A DNA stretch of 64,000 nt from Buttiauxella ferragutiae (GCF_001654915.1 NZ_LXEQ01000045.1); one strand, 5' to 3'; positions 34,179-42,709 are shown, numbered from the stretch's first letter. Notes: generated by a model not told the origin, from the letters alone. Numbers and translations: made by a program.

Positions 34179-34728
34179 TCAAAAATTCCCTTTCATTTAG
34201 TAAAGTAAAATCAAACACAAAAATTCACAGTTGTGTTTACATTTGTTTAACTTTGGCGAAAGATAATAAATGAATAAACAACAACCATCAATAAATAATC
34301 TTTTTAGAAAAAGTGTTTTTTCACAAAAATGTAGCGGTGCTGAATATGTTACTCATAAAGCCCATGGCTGAATGTCTCCAGGTGAATTTCTACATATATT
34401 ATAATGTTATGCGTGTGTTTTAACCATGACGCTTGTTATCAATGATATCAATCAGCGCACTAATTATTGGCCAGAATAACTGCGATATAGGTTTTATCAA
34501 TACTAACCATTTTGCATTCTCTGCCAATAAATCCTTAAGATATTTCCTATCAGGTGCTGTCTTCACTGAGGTGCCTGAAATTTAACCTAAACGTCCATTG
34601 CACACCATAGCTATGTCACTGACCTGGCCGGTATCACTATTATCAGGTGAGGGGCGTTTAGCAAGGTGATGAATAACTACGTTGAATAGACCCATCACTC
34701 TTTATTGAAACCTAAAAGGAATAATGTT
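34179..34728. promoter_or_regulatory. AT-rich divergent control region of the adhesin cassette
   Basis: 550 bases without a convincing gene separate the LysR regulator from the autotransporter. The left half is very AT-rich with A/T tracts (for example 34280-34330), typical of H-NS-bound DNA. TATCAATGATATCA-like and ATTATAATG elements could be promoter parts, but I cannot assign a start site. Confidence 0.5.
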
Positions 34729-37560
34729 TTGGAAAGGATTATTACACTGAATAATTTCAAAAAACTGAATATCGCCTCTGCTATATCCCTGGCGATACTT
34801 GCTGTTCCCGCGCAGGCCGTCGTTCAGATAAAAGATGACGTACAGCTTACAGATGAGACTTATAGTGAGGCCGTGCAATGGACGCCAGGTACTGCAGGTA
34901 ATGCGCTTGAACTTAATAATGTGACAGTGGATACCGCTGTCACAGGACATGCGGGTGTGCTGGTAAAAACTGCAAATGGAAATGATATCTCTGTCAATGA
35001 CTCGAATATTAAAGGCGGTGAAAAGGGTTACTCGCTGCGCTTTGATCAAGTCACTGACAGCAATATTATGATTGATAAAACCGACCTGAGTACCAATGGG
35101 GGCGATTCATATACCTATAAAACAGATTTGCTGTCGAACAGTCATCTGACGTTTAAAGACTCAACCCTGACGGGAGGGAAAAGAGGTATTAGTCTTGGTA
35201 ATATTGAAAATGGCTCAGTGATAACACTTGATAATACTAAAGTAAAAGAAGTCAGCAGCATCGGTACAATGATCTCTTCCCTGACGGATTCAGCACTGAA
35301 TATTCTAAATGGCTCGGAAGTTACAGGCGATACTTACGGTGTGAATATTAGTAAGGCTGAAAATGGTTCTGTGATAACGGTTGATAATAGCAACGTTCAG
35401 GGTGTAAAAGGCACCGGCATCTATGTACCGGCGCTAACAGACTCAACGTTGAATATTCTGAATGACTCGAACATTACCGGCGGTGATTACGGTGTGTATA
35501 TTACTCAGGCTACCGGGTCAGGAATCAACGTTGATAAGTCGACTATTAGTGGAGGGAAGTCTGGGATTGTAACAACCCTCAACGGTGGTTCGTCACTAAA
35601 CGTCAAAGATTCCACCATCTCGGGAAAAAACCGAGGACTGAACGCTACTGTTAATGATTCGAAAGTTGCGATCGATAACTCTACGTTTACCGGGAATGTT
35701 GGAATTAGTTTCTCAGGGAATGACAGCGATATTGCATTATCCAATTCACAGACATCAGGTTTCACCCTGGGGGGGGGTAATATGCAGTTAGATATTACCG
35801 GTTCTGATATTGGTTCTTTCCTAGTATCTGGGCAGGGGGCAACAGAATCGAACCCACGGGGCAATAATCAGGTTAATGTTGAGTCCAGCAAACTGACTGC
35901 CCTTCAAATGGCTTTTGGGGGATTATGGGGTGGAAGGAATACTCTCAATCTGGTTAATTCTGAAATTATTAGCGCAGAAGAAGGAGGTGATGCCATTTAC
36001 ATTCAGGATACTTACAATAATACCGTTAACGTTAAAGACTCTATCATAAAGGGAAATATATTGAATGGTGTTATGTATAACGTAAGCACTGAACCTACCA
36101 ATAATACTATCAATATAGATAACAGTCACGTTGAGGGTTCAATAAAAACATTCACAGAGAATCCAGATGGCACTCCTAATCCCGACCATCCTGGACTGGG
36201 TTCCACCATCAATATGGGTAACAATACGACTTGGGTGGCCAAAGGTGAGTCCAATGCCGAGAACCTGAATATCACCGATAGTACCGTCGATATTCAGGAT
36301 GCGATTGTCGGGGCAGATAACTGGCATTCTGAGAACACGAATGTATTAATCAACAGTGAGTCTCAGCTGAATATCGACACCGGTAGCGGTGATATGAATA
36401 TAAAGATTCAAAGCGACGGCAAGGAGCTTGAGACTGCGGGTAAAGACATCATCAATATCAAGAACGGTGATATGGATATTCAGGCCGATGATGTAGATCT
36501 TGGTGGGTATAAATATAAGCTGGTGAACAAAGACGGTAAGTGGGTGCTCGAGAAACTTGAGGCGACGGACTGGACTGAAATCGAAGAAGGCACAAATGGT
36601 GGTGATAACTGGGTTGAATTAGAAGATGGAAGCCTCGTTGTCCTGTCCAACAGTGCCAATGCGGTACTTTCCAGCCTGGCTGCCACGCAGGCTTCCTGGA
36701 ACAGCCAGACCGGTGCGGTCTATGAACGTCTGAACTCCCGCATGGAGCAGGACGAAGGTAGCGTCTGGGGTACTTACTACGGCAGTGAATGGGCTGGCGA
36801 AGCGGGTCTTAGCTCCACCTTCAACCAGAAAATCAACGGGCTGGCTATCGGTGCGGATAAAACCCTGCCGCTGAAAGACGGCCTGGTTACCATGGGTGTG
36901 GCCGTGATGCACGATAACAGCCACCTGTCTGGTTTTGATGAGAAAGGCTCCGGTGGTTCAATGAACAGCACCGCGGTTCATGCTTACGGCCGTCTGGCAA
37001 TGGACAACGGTCTGTTCTTCAAAGGCACCGCGAGTGCCGGCAGTGCCAGCTCCAAACTGAATGCTAACTCTTCAGACGGTTCAGTTTCTAAAGGGGACTA
37101 CAAACAGAACCTGTTCGGTCTGACCGGTCAGGCCGGTTACCGCTATCAGGTCACCCCGGAAGTGTATGTAGCACCGTATGCCCAGATGAACGGTTACACC
37201 GCTTCGGCAACGAACTTCAGCCTGGACAACGGCATGAAGGTGAACAGTGACCGTTACTGGTCTGCACGTGGTGAACTGGGTGTGGAAGCGGGTGTGAATA
37301 CCTCGATTGCGGGTATCGCGGTGACTCCACACGTTATGGCTGCTGCCGGTCACGAATTTGTGAAGAACAACGATGTGCATCTGAACGGTGCAGGAACGGC
37401 GTTTAACAACACGGTGGATGGTTCAGGCTACAAGTTTGGTGCCGGTGTGGAAACTCAGATGACGAAGAATCTGAGTGCCGGGGTAAACGTGAACTACAGC
37501 CGTAGTGAAGATGTGGAGCAGCGTTTCGGTGTGAATGCCGGTGTGCGTTACAGCTTCTGA
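34729..37560 (+). CDS. Autotransporter adhesin (type Va) carried by the prophage
   Basis: About 943 residues. A signal peptide (LNIASAISLAILAVPAQA) is followed by a passenger of roughly 600 residues made of short beta-helix repeats with the pattern DSxLNILN-x-S-x-ITGGDYGVYI. A pertactin-like linker leads to a C-terminal 12-strand beta-barrel of about 270 residues ending in GVNAGVRYSF, the terminal aromatic signature of outer membrane proteins. TTG 34729 has AAAGGA at good spacing; a TTG 8 codons upstream is possible. No protease motif is seen, so an adhesin or biofilm role is likely. A strong terminator follows. Confidence 0.92.
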   Translation: MERIITLNNFKKLNIASAISLAILAVPAQAVVQIKDDVQLTDETYSEAVQWTPGTAGNALELNNVTVDTAVTGHAGVLVKTANGNDISVNDSNIKGGEKGYSLRFDQVTDSNIMIDKTDLSTNGGDSYTYKTDLLSNSHLTFKDSTLTGGKRGISLGNIENGSVITLDNTKVKEVSSIGTMISSLTDSALNILNGSEVTGDTYGVNISKAENGSVITVDNSNVQGVKGTGIYVPALTDSTLNILNDSNITGGDYGVYITQATGSGINVDKSTISGGKSGIVTTLNGGSSLNVKDSTISGKNRGLNATVNDSKVAIDNSTFTGNVGISFSGNDSDIALSNSQTSGFTLGGGNMQLDITGSDIGSFLVSGQGATESNPRGNNQVNVESSKLTALQMAFGGLWGGRNTLNLVNSEIISAEEGGDAIYIQDTYNNTVNVKDSIIKGNILNGVMYNVSTEPTNNTINIDNSHVEGSIKTFTENPDGTPNPDHPGLGSTINMGNNTTWVAKGESNAENLNITDSTVDIQDAIVGADNWHSENTNVLINSESQLNIDTGSGDMNIKIQSDGKELETAGKDIINIKNGDMDIQADDVDLGGYKYKLVNKDGKWVLEKLEATDWTEIEEGTNGGDNWVELEDGSLVVLSNSANAVLSSLAATQASWNSQTGAVYERLNSRMEQDEGSVWGTYYGSEWAGEAGLSSTFNQKINGLAIGADKTLPLKDGLVTMGVAVMHDNSHLSGFDEKGSGGSMNSTAVHAYGRLAMDNGLFFKGTASAGSASSKLNANSSDGSVSKGDYKQNLFGLTGQAGYRYQVTPEVYVAPYAQMNGYTASATNFSLDNGMKVNSDRYWSARGELGVEAGVNTSIAGIAVTPHVMAAAGHEFVKNNDVHLNGAGTAFNNTVDGSGYKFGAGVETQMTKNLSAGVNVNYSRSEDVEQRFGVNAGVRYSF

Positions 37561-37580
37561 TAAATAGTGACGAAAGCACA

Positions 37581-37604
37581 CGGGGCCGAATCCGGCCCCG
37601 TTTT
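37581..37604 (+). terminator. Terminator after the autotransporter gene
   Basis: Stem CGGGGCCG / CGGCCCCG with a 4-nt loop and TTTTG. Confidence 0.9.
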
Positions 37605-37655
37605 GTTTTCCGCTATTTAGCGGAATATCCCAACGACACCCGAGACGCAAATACA

Positions 37656-38273
37656 ATGATAAAGATAGGATTACTGGGAGACTGCCATTACACCCAGGTG
37701 GCTCTTAGCCATATATTGAAAACGTTGTATCAGGAGCAGCTACAGGGGGACGTTCACATTACCCCCCTGCATGAACTCGATGCAAACGCATGGCGAAAAG
37801 CCGCGCACCTGGATTGCCTGATTGTTTTTGGAGAGCTGCATTTATCCTTCGGTGATTCACTGGACAACTTGCTAAAAGCGTTCTGTCACCACCCCAAACG
37901 TATTATTGTCCTGACAGAGAAGCAACTGACTCCGCTGATAACGCATTTTCTCTCACCCTATTGCCGACGTTTTTACTTTATTTCACTCGGGCAAACTCTC
38001 GCTGGAATACAACAGGGGCTGCATGCTGCGCTGTTTTCGCGAGCACGACCCAGGATGAAGACGGTCAATATAAGTTCCCGACTGACGGTCAGGGAATATC
38101 AGGTACTTAAAGCAGTTTTTTCGGGCGTGCCGGTGGCTGATTTATGCGCGAAATTTATGGTTTCCGAGAAAACGTTATCGTCACATAAGATGCGCGCGCT
38201 GGAAAAATTACAGTGTACAAAGCGAAATATCTCTCACCATGCCATGCTGACCGCTGCATTGCAGTTTAATTAG
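37656..38273 (+). CDS. LuxR-type transcriptional regulator
   Basis: 205 residues. The N-terminus has the fold pattern of a response-regulator receiver (IKIGLLGDCHYTQVALSHILK, LDCLIVFGELH, RIIVLTEKQL) but lacks a clear phosphorylatable Asp. The C-terminus is a LuxR/GerE helix-turn-helix (LTVREYQVLKAVFSGVPVADLCAKFMVSEKTLSSHKMRALEKL). Regulators of this kind often control fimbriae and adhesins. It is transcribed in the same direction, 95 bp after the adhesin. Confidence 0.88.
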   Translation: MIKIGLLGDCHYTQVALSHILKTLYQEQLQGDVHITPLHELDANAWRKAAHLDCLIVFGELHLSFGDSLDNLLKAFCHHPKRIIVLTEKQLTPLITHFLSPYCRRFYFISLGQTLAGIQQGLHAALFSRARPRMKTVNISSRLTVREYQVLKAVFSGVPVADLCAKFMVSEKTLSSHKMRALEKLQCTKRNISHHAMLTAALQFN

Positions 38274-38484
38274 AACCGACTCATGCAGCTGAAAATGCAT
38301 AAAAACAGGTGCGAAATTTAGCGCCCATATCGTTTGTTTCCTCCTGTTTTTGTGCTGTTTATCACATTTTCAAATTGGTTGTTTGTTTAGCAATAAACAT
38401 AAAGTGCGGCTTATTTTGGTTAGCGCGCAAGGATAAAGGGGATGACATCTTAACAAGGGAAACTGCTTCTTTTGAGTAAATCTA

Positions 38485-38709
38485 ATGAAAAAAGAAGGGT
38501 TTATCGTGATATATGTTCCAGAGTCGCTTATTCCTGAACTCACCCAGCATTGTGGGCCGGTATTATTTTACTTAGATGCTCTATCCGTCGATGATGGGTT
38601 CGCACTGGCGGAGGATGAATTCGTTACTTCCGTACGTAGATATAGTGAAACCTGTGCATTGGCTGGAATAAAAATCAATGATATTGATATACTAAGCGAA
38701 CAGGACTGA
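38485..38709 (+). CDS. Hypothetical 74-residue acidic protein
   Basis: MKKEGFIVIYVPESLIPELTQHCGPVLFYLDALSVDDGFALAEDEF... is acidic and soluble, with no recognised motif. The ribosome-binding site is weak. The preceding 210 bases are intergenic and hold only a loose AAAACAGG / CCTGTTTT inverted repeat. It may belong either to the cargo or to the late control region. Confidence 0.5.
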   Translation: MKKEGFIVIYVPESLIPELTQHCGPVLFYLDALSVDDGFALAEDEFVTSVRRYSETCALAGIKINDIDILSEQD

Positions 38710-38841
38710 ACACCCTGAACTGAGTAAGAACTGCGCCAGATGGACAAATGCTATGGCGCATGAATCAAGCAAGACATATCGCACTCACACCGCATCTAGT
38801 TGTGGCGGTGTTTCTCTACATCTGCACCCAGGCGGTGCAGC

Positions 38842-39156
38842 ATGAGCAAAAAAACCACCCATAAAACCAAAGCTGAAAAACAGCATCTGGATAGTGTTGC
38901 TGCTTTCGGCAGCATTGTCTGCCGCAATCTTGAGCCTGGAGACACGCCGGCTGAAATCCATCACTGTAGTTCCGGTACTGGACTATCCGTTCGCGCAGGT
39001 CACTTCCACTGCATGCCACTTTGCCTCATTCGCCACCGCAGCGGCGGGTATTGTGTTGCTATCCATGAAGGCCGCAAATCTTGGGAACGTAATTTCGGTA
39101 TTAAACTGGAACTGCTGGAAGAGGTTAATGCTGAGCTGGGGCTGGTGGCCATATGA
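38842..39156 (+). CDS. Ref-like RecA-dependent nuclease homologue
   Basis: A 104-residue relative of the C-terminal HNH domain of phage P1 Ref. Shared features are FGSIVCRNL, PAEIHH, the RAGH segment, MPLC and GGYCVAIHEGRKSWERNFG. Most relatives have a histidine pair in the IPLC-x2-HHR motif, whereas this one reads LCLIRHR. ATG 38842 is preferred over an upstream TTG. It is coupled to the next gene by ATGA. Confidence 0.75.
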   Translation: MSKKTTHKTKAEKQHLDSVAAFGSIVCRNLEPGDTPAEIHHCSSGTGLSVRAGHFHCMPLCLIRHRSGGYCVAIHEGRKSWERNFGIKLELLEEVNAELGLVAI

Positions 39157-39293
39157 CACGCTCAATCATCATTTTTGAGCTGAAGCGCAGATGGCTCACC
39201 CTTCGTTGTTTCCGTTCCGCCGGTTCAGTGCTGGTGGATTACCGAATTATTCAGAACTACGCCAAACGATTAATCGCAGGAACCGCAAAATGA
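39153..39293 (+). CDS. YlcG-family small phage protein
   Basis: 46 residues, the size of YlcG, with the family pattern ELKRRWLTLRCFRSAGSVLVDYRIIQNYAKRL. It overlaps the Ref-like gene by ATGA at its start and the DUF1133 gene by ATGA at its end, so three genes are translationally linked. Function unknown; the gene is typical of the region before Q. Confidence 0.8.
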   Translation: MTRSIIIFELKRRWLTLRCFRSAGSVLVDYRIIQNYAKRLIAGTAK

Positions 39294-39898
39294 CCCCAAA
39301 AGAACGCCGAGCGCATCACGCAGCTATTGAACGCGCAGCAGCTGCACCACGCAAAAGCTATCTGGGGCGATTTACCCCACTTAATGGCATCCAGTCGGGG
39401 TGGATAAAATCACTTCTTAACGTGTGGGGTGAATACGCTGGGGGTAAAACCAATGCACAGTACAGGCTCGAAAACTGCAATCGTTTTGTGTCAAAAGCAA
39501 AAGATGATAAATGGTCTGATAGTCAGTTATCGCGCATCACTGCGGCGCTGGAGCAGGCTCGCCATGAAGGCTATAAGGGTCATGAGGCTGTACGGCGTGC
39601 GCATACTGTTTTATGGGCGGTTAGTCTGAGTGAGATGATTGATGAAGTCAGTCGCCAGGATGATGCAGATTTAATTGAGAAAGCTGTATTGAATGCCTTT
39701 AAGCCCGATGATCCAGTGTATTGCATCGGGCTTAACTACTACACGACGCGAAAGAAAATTTCTGATTTATCGCGTGAACTACAGCAAGTTGCTCCTTGGC
39801 TAAATGAGAATGAAGCGAGAAAAAGAACACGCTGGTGCATTCAAATATTCCAAGCGAAAGTTTTTCTTTCAGTACGCAAAATGAATCAAATTGTTTAA
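39290..39898 (+). CDS. DUF1133 / Q-like late antiterminator
   Basis: 202 residues beginning MTPKERRAHHAAIERAAAA, with GCAGG upstream. The core (LLNVWGEYAGGKTNAQYR ... ITAALEQARHEGYKGHEAV) and the C-terminal helix-turn-helix-like end (DLSRELQQVAPWLNENEARKRTRWCIQIFQAKVFL) match DUF1133 proteins that occupy the Q position. A candidate late promoter and a terminator follow, the classical target set for Q. The identification as antiterminator rests on position and family. Confidence 0.75.
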   Translation: MTPKERRAHHAAIERAAAAPRKSYLGRFTPLNGIQSGWIKSLLNVWGEYAGGKTNAQYRLENCNRFVSKAKDDKWSDSQLSRITAALEQARHEGYKGHEAVRRAHTVLWAVSLSEMIDEVSRQDDADLIEKAVLNAFKPDDPVYCIGLNYYTTRKKISDLSRELQQVAPWLNENEARKRTRWCIQIFQAKVFLSVRKMNQIV

Positions 39899-39922
39899 TT
39901 GTGCTTATTAAGTGGACAAAGC

Positions 39923-39950
39923 TTGAAAATGGACCAAAAAAGTCAATAAT
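39923..39950 (+). promoter_or_regulatory. Candidate late promoter pR'
   Basis: TTGAAA, a 16-bp spacer and AATAAT lie 25 bp after the antiterminator gene and about 70 bp before a terminator, as in lambda pR'-tR'. Confidence 0.5.
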
Positions 39951-40014
39951 TCACTCATGCTTAGCAAAGCTGCACCACGATGGCAGCGACGACAAGCAAA
40001 TGAATATAAATCAA

Positions 40015-40040
40015 GAACCCGCTCAAAAGGCGGGTTTTTG
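40015..40040 (+). terminator. Candidate late terminator tR'
   Basis: AACCCGC / GCGGGTT-type stem followed by TTTTG. Transcripts from pR' would need Q to pass it. Confidence 0.75.
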
Positions 40041-40132
40041 CTTTTCTGCGTATGGAGTTAATGCTGTGCAATTGTTTTCATGCCCATTCGGCAAGATAAG
40101 AATCCCTATTTTTATCACGACAACAGCAGAAT

Positions 40133-40291
40133 ATGACAGAAGTGGGAAAAGCGATTTTCAACGAATTAAGTAATGAACCCGCGACAGTGGGTGAGATTGC
40201 GCAGAATACACACCGCCAGTTAATACTGACGCAGTTGGTGATGGCGGGTTTATCAGATTATCAGTTTGGATGTTATAAGCGCCTCCAGTGA
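40133..40291 (+). CDS. Small winged-helix-like phage protein, 52 residues
   Basis: ATG 40133 opens MTEVGKAIFNELSNEPATVGEIAQ...LILTQLVMAGLSDYQFGCYKRLQ, which has the alternation of a small helix-turn-helix or winged-helix domain. Similar small proteins occur in this late position in lambdoid phages. The stop codon TGA is the loop of a perfect 8-bp hairpin. Confidence 0.55.
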   Translation: MTEVGKAIFNELSNEPATVGEIAQNTHRQLILTQLVMAGLSDYQFGCYKRLQ

Positions 40292-40418
40292 CTGGAGGCT
40301 TCTGCTGTGAAATGGGCGGCTGGTGGGTGTTGTAGCACCCGACCAGCCATTCGCTCATGTCGTATGGTCACAAGCGAACCTAGGCCCACCGCTTTAGCGC
40401 TAAAGCAAAGTGAGCCTA
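40281..40418. ncRNA. Three consecutive stable hairpins, possible structured RNA
   Basis: Hairpin 1 is GCCTCCAG / CTGGAGGC with loop TGA (40281-40299). Hairpin 2 is GGCTGGTGGGTG / CACCC-ACCAGCC (40318-40348). Hairpin 3 is the 16-bp palindrome GCTTTAGCGCTAAAGC at 40391-40406, enclosed by TAGGC / GCCTA. No U-run follows any of them, so they are not simple terminators. They fill the gap between the 52-residue gene and the methyltransferase. No tRNA fold fits. Confidence 0.45.
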
Positions 40419-40440
40419 CCAGAGACTCGTTTACTGATCT

Positions 40441-41508
40441 ATGAAAAATACTGTAAATTTAAACAGTGTTGAATTGTTCAATGCTGATTGCCTTCATGTT
40501 CTCGCTTCCCTTCCTGCTAATTCCGTTGATCTCATCGTTACCGATCCACCTTATTTCAAGGTGAAGCCAAACGGTTGGGATAACCAGTGGCGGGGTGATG
40601 CTGATTATCTGGCGTGGCTGGATATGTGCCTTGCTGAGTTCTGGCGGGTATTGAAACCAAATGGAAGCATTTACCTGTTCAGTGGCCATCGCCTGGCGGC
40701 GGATATTGAGATGCTAATGCGCCAGCGTTTCAACATTCTGAACCACATCATCTGGGCGAAACCTTCCGGACGCTGGAACGGATGCCATAAAGAAAGCCTG
40801 CGGGCCTATTTCCCTGCGACCGAGCGCGTGTTGTTCGCAGAGCATTACCCTGGACCGTATAAGCCAGACAGTTACCTCGAGCAGTGTAATGATGCTAAAC
40901 AGCATGTTCTGGCTCCGCTGATTGATTACTTCCGTAATGCCCGTGCAGCGCTGGGTGTAACGTCAAAACAGATAGCTGATGCGACGGGTAAGAAAAACAT
41001 GGTTTCGCACTGGTTCGGTGCAAGCCAGTGGCAGTTACCGAACGAAGCGGATTATTTAAAGCTGCAGGCGCTGTTTACTGAAGTAGCCATAACAAAGCAT
41101 GTGAACCATGAGCTGGATAAGCCACATCACCAACTGGTGGAAACATGGCAATCGTTAAACCGGAAATATTCTGACCTGCTGGGTGAGTTTAAAGCGCTAC
41201 GACGTCCGTTCACTGTATCAGTATCTGTTCCATACACCGATGTATGGACACACAAGCCTGTCCAGTTCTATCCAGGCAAACACCCCTGTGAAAAGCCAGC
41301 CGATATGTTGCGGCAGATTATCAGCGCCAGCAGTAAACCCAGCGATGTTGTGGCTGACTTCTTCATGGGGTCAGGTTCGACAATCAAGGCTGCTATAGCG
41401 TTAGGTCGTAAGGCGTTAGGTGTAGAACTGGAAAGTGAAAGGTTTGAGCAGACAGCGGAAGAAATCAAAGAATGTTATAAAAACATAACCATTAATAAAC
41501 AAATATAA
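40441..41508 (+). CDS. DNA methyltransferase (DPPY type)
   Basis: 355 residues of the N6-adenine/N4-cytosine methyltransferase class. The catalytic DPPYFKV is near residue 37 and the SAM-binding FMGSGSTIKAAIALGRKALGVELES is near 315, an order typical of the beta group. The insert between them presumably holds the target-recognition domain. No restriction enzyme is adjacent, so it is an orphan phage methyltransferase; it may protect phage DNA or alter expression. Target site unknown. No clear ribosome-binding site is seen before ATG 40441. Confidence 0.88.
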   Translation: MKNTVNLNSVELFNADCLHVLASLPANSVDLIVTDPPYFKVKPNGWDNQWRGDADYLAWLDMCLAEFWRVLKPNGSIYLFSGHRLAADIEMLMRQRFNILNHIIWAKPSGRWNGCHKESLRAYFPATERVLFAEHYPGPYKPDSYLEQCNDAKQHVLAPLIDYFRNARAALGVTSKQIADATGKKNMVSHWFGASQWQLPNEADYLKLQALFTEVAITKHVNHELDKPHHQLVETWQSLNRKYSDLLGEFKALRRPFTVSVSVPYTDVWTHKPVQFYPGKHPCEKPADMLRQIISASSKPSDVVADFFMGSGSTIKAAIALGRKALGVELESERFEQTAEEIKECYKNITINKQI

Positions 41509-41588
41509 CGTTATTATTTGCTTTTACGTTACTTGGTTATATTGTTAGATATTTAATTGTTTAGTTATTTGGGCACGAAGGTGATGAG

Positions 41589-41963
41589 ATGAGCCGCATA
41601 CAGTTTATTACTGACGCGGACGGTGTAAAGCAGAGTGCTGTGATACCAATTGAGTTGTTTAATCGGCTGGTTGAAAGCGCAGACCTGGATGAGTTCTATG
41701 AATCTATCCCGGTAGAAGCTGGTCCGCATGATAACGAAACCATTCCAAATGAAGTGGTTGAAATCAAATACGATAAAGATGTCAGCCTTCAGGCTGCATG
41801 GCGTATTTATCGTGGAATGACCCAGGATGATGTTGCTACTGCCCTTAGTATTTCACAGGCAGCAGTAGCAAAAATGGAGAAAAGCCAGAAGCCTCAGAAA
41901 GCGACACTGGAAAAGCTGGCTGCCCTGTATGACTGTCGTGCAACCCAGCTTTTACTGGATTAA
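41589..41963 (+). CDS. XRE-family regulator, antitoxin-like, no toxin partner
   Basis: 124 residues. The N-terminal half is an acidic dimerisation-like region (VIPIELFNRLVESADLDEFYESIP). The C-terminal half is a clean XRE helix-turn-helix (GMTQDDVATALSISQAAVAKMEKSQKPQKATLEKLAALYDC). This layout is common in prophage antitoxins of RelE-type pairs. No toxin gene precedes or follows it, since the methyltransferase and an own terminator flank it. AGGTGATGAG precedes the start. Confidence 0.8.
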   Translation: MSRIQFITDADGVKQSAVIPIELFNRLVESADLDEFYESIPVEAGPHDNETIPNEVVEIKYDKDVSLQAAWRIYRGMTQDDVATALSISQAAVAKMEKSQKPQKATLEKLAALYDCRATQLLLD

Positions 41964-41979
41964 TTACTGGTTACATCAA

Positions 41980-42005
41980 GAGGCTCACTTCGGTGGGCCT
42001 TTTTC
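41980..42005 (+). terminator. Terminator after the XRE gene
   Basis: AGGCTCAC / GTGGGCCT around TTCG, followed by TTTTT. Confidence 0.8.
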
Positions 42006-42121
42006 ATATCTATAGCTGGGGGATAATGGTGTGAGTCTAACCAGACATTTGGCACATAGATTAAACCTGAGTTCATTTCTGCTGTTATTCTTTCAGTATC
42101 CCACTCGAAGAGATGAAGACG

Positions 42122-42316
42122 ATGAAAGAAGGGTTTTACTGGGTTCGGTACAACGGTAGTGTTCAGATTGCTCGTTTTGTCGAAGAGTCCGTGGAAAATG
42201 TTGAAACAGGAGAGGTGGTAAGTGGTTACTGGCAGTATGCGGGTGATGATATGGATACAATTTACAGCCCGGAAACTGAAGTTCTGAGTGCCAAACTGGT
42301 GCCGCCAGAAGGATAA
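42122..42316 (+). CDS. Small conserved-type phage protein, 64 residues
   Basis: MKEGFYWVRYNGSVQIARFVEESVENVETGEVVSGYWQYAG... is acidic with a beta-rich pattern. MKEGFYW-type proteins recur in lambdoid phages without known function. ATG 42122 with GAAGAG 9 nt upstream is preferred over an ATG three codons earlier that has no spacing to that site. Confidence 0.65.
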   Translation: MKEGFYWVRYNGSVQIARFVEESVENVETGEVVSGYWQYAGDDMDTIYSPETEVLSAKLVPPEG

Positions 42317-42355
42317 TCTTCCACCCCTGATAATAAACTATTAACTGAATACATA

Positions 42356-42380
42356 GCCCTGGCATTCGCCGGGGTTTTTT
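42356..42380 (+). terminator. Terminator-like hairpin before the holin gene
   Basis: CCCTGGC / GCCGGGG with a 4-nt loop and TTTTTT. Confidence 0.7.
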
Positions 42381-42394
42381 ATGGACGAAATCCA

Positions 42395-42709
42395 ATGCCA
42401 TTCAAGCCACCAGAAGACGAAATTGCAGGGTATTTCCTCGTTGCTATTTTAACGGGCCTCGGCGTGTTATCGAAGATTGCCCACAGCATACTGTCTGGTA
42501 TCCCCACTTCATTCTGGGGGGCAGTCTGCCAAATCATCATCTCCACCTTTGCGAGTGCTCTGGTGTTAATGCTCGCCGTTCGCTTTCAGTGGCAAATCAC
42601 CGGTACAGCAGCAGCTTGTGGGATATCGGCGTGGTCTGGCGTGGCTGTGGTGACGCTGTTTGAAAAGAAACTGCTGGCTCGCTTGGGGAGCAAATCGATG
42701 AAGGACTGA
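42395..42709 (+). CDS. Phage holin
   Basis: 104 residues with three hydrophobic segments (GYFLVAILTGLGVL, FWGAVCQIIISTFASALVLMLAV and GTAAACGISAWSGVAVVTLF) and a charged C-terminus (EKKLLARLGSKSMKD). Size and topology fit a holin that forms the lesions for endolysin release. It lies just before cos, where lysis genes end in lambda. No endolysin or spanin frame is found near it. Confidence 0.7.
   Translation: MPFKPPEDEIAGYFLVAILTGLGVLSKIAHSILSGIPTSFWGAVCQIIISTFASALVLMLAVRFQWQITGTAAACGISAWSGVAVVTLFEKKLLARLGSKSMKD

Noticed and set aside
40292..40440. tRNA genes, common in this phage position
   Set aside because: The hairpins do not form a cloverleaf with T-psi-C or anticodon arms, and no TTCRANYC-like segment is seen.
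41589..41963. A complete toxin-antitoxin pair
   Set aside because: Only the antitoxin-like XRE protein is present; flanking genes are a methyltransferase and a small acidic protein, neither toxin-like.
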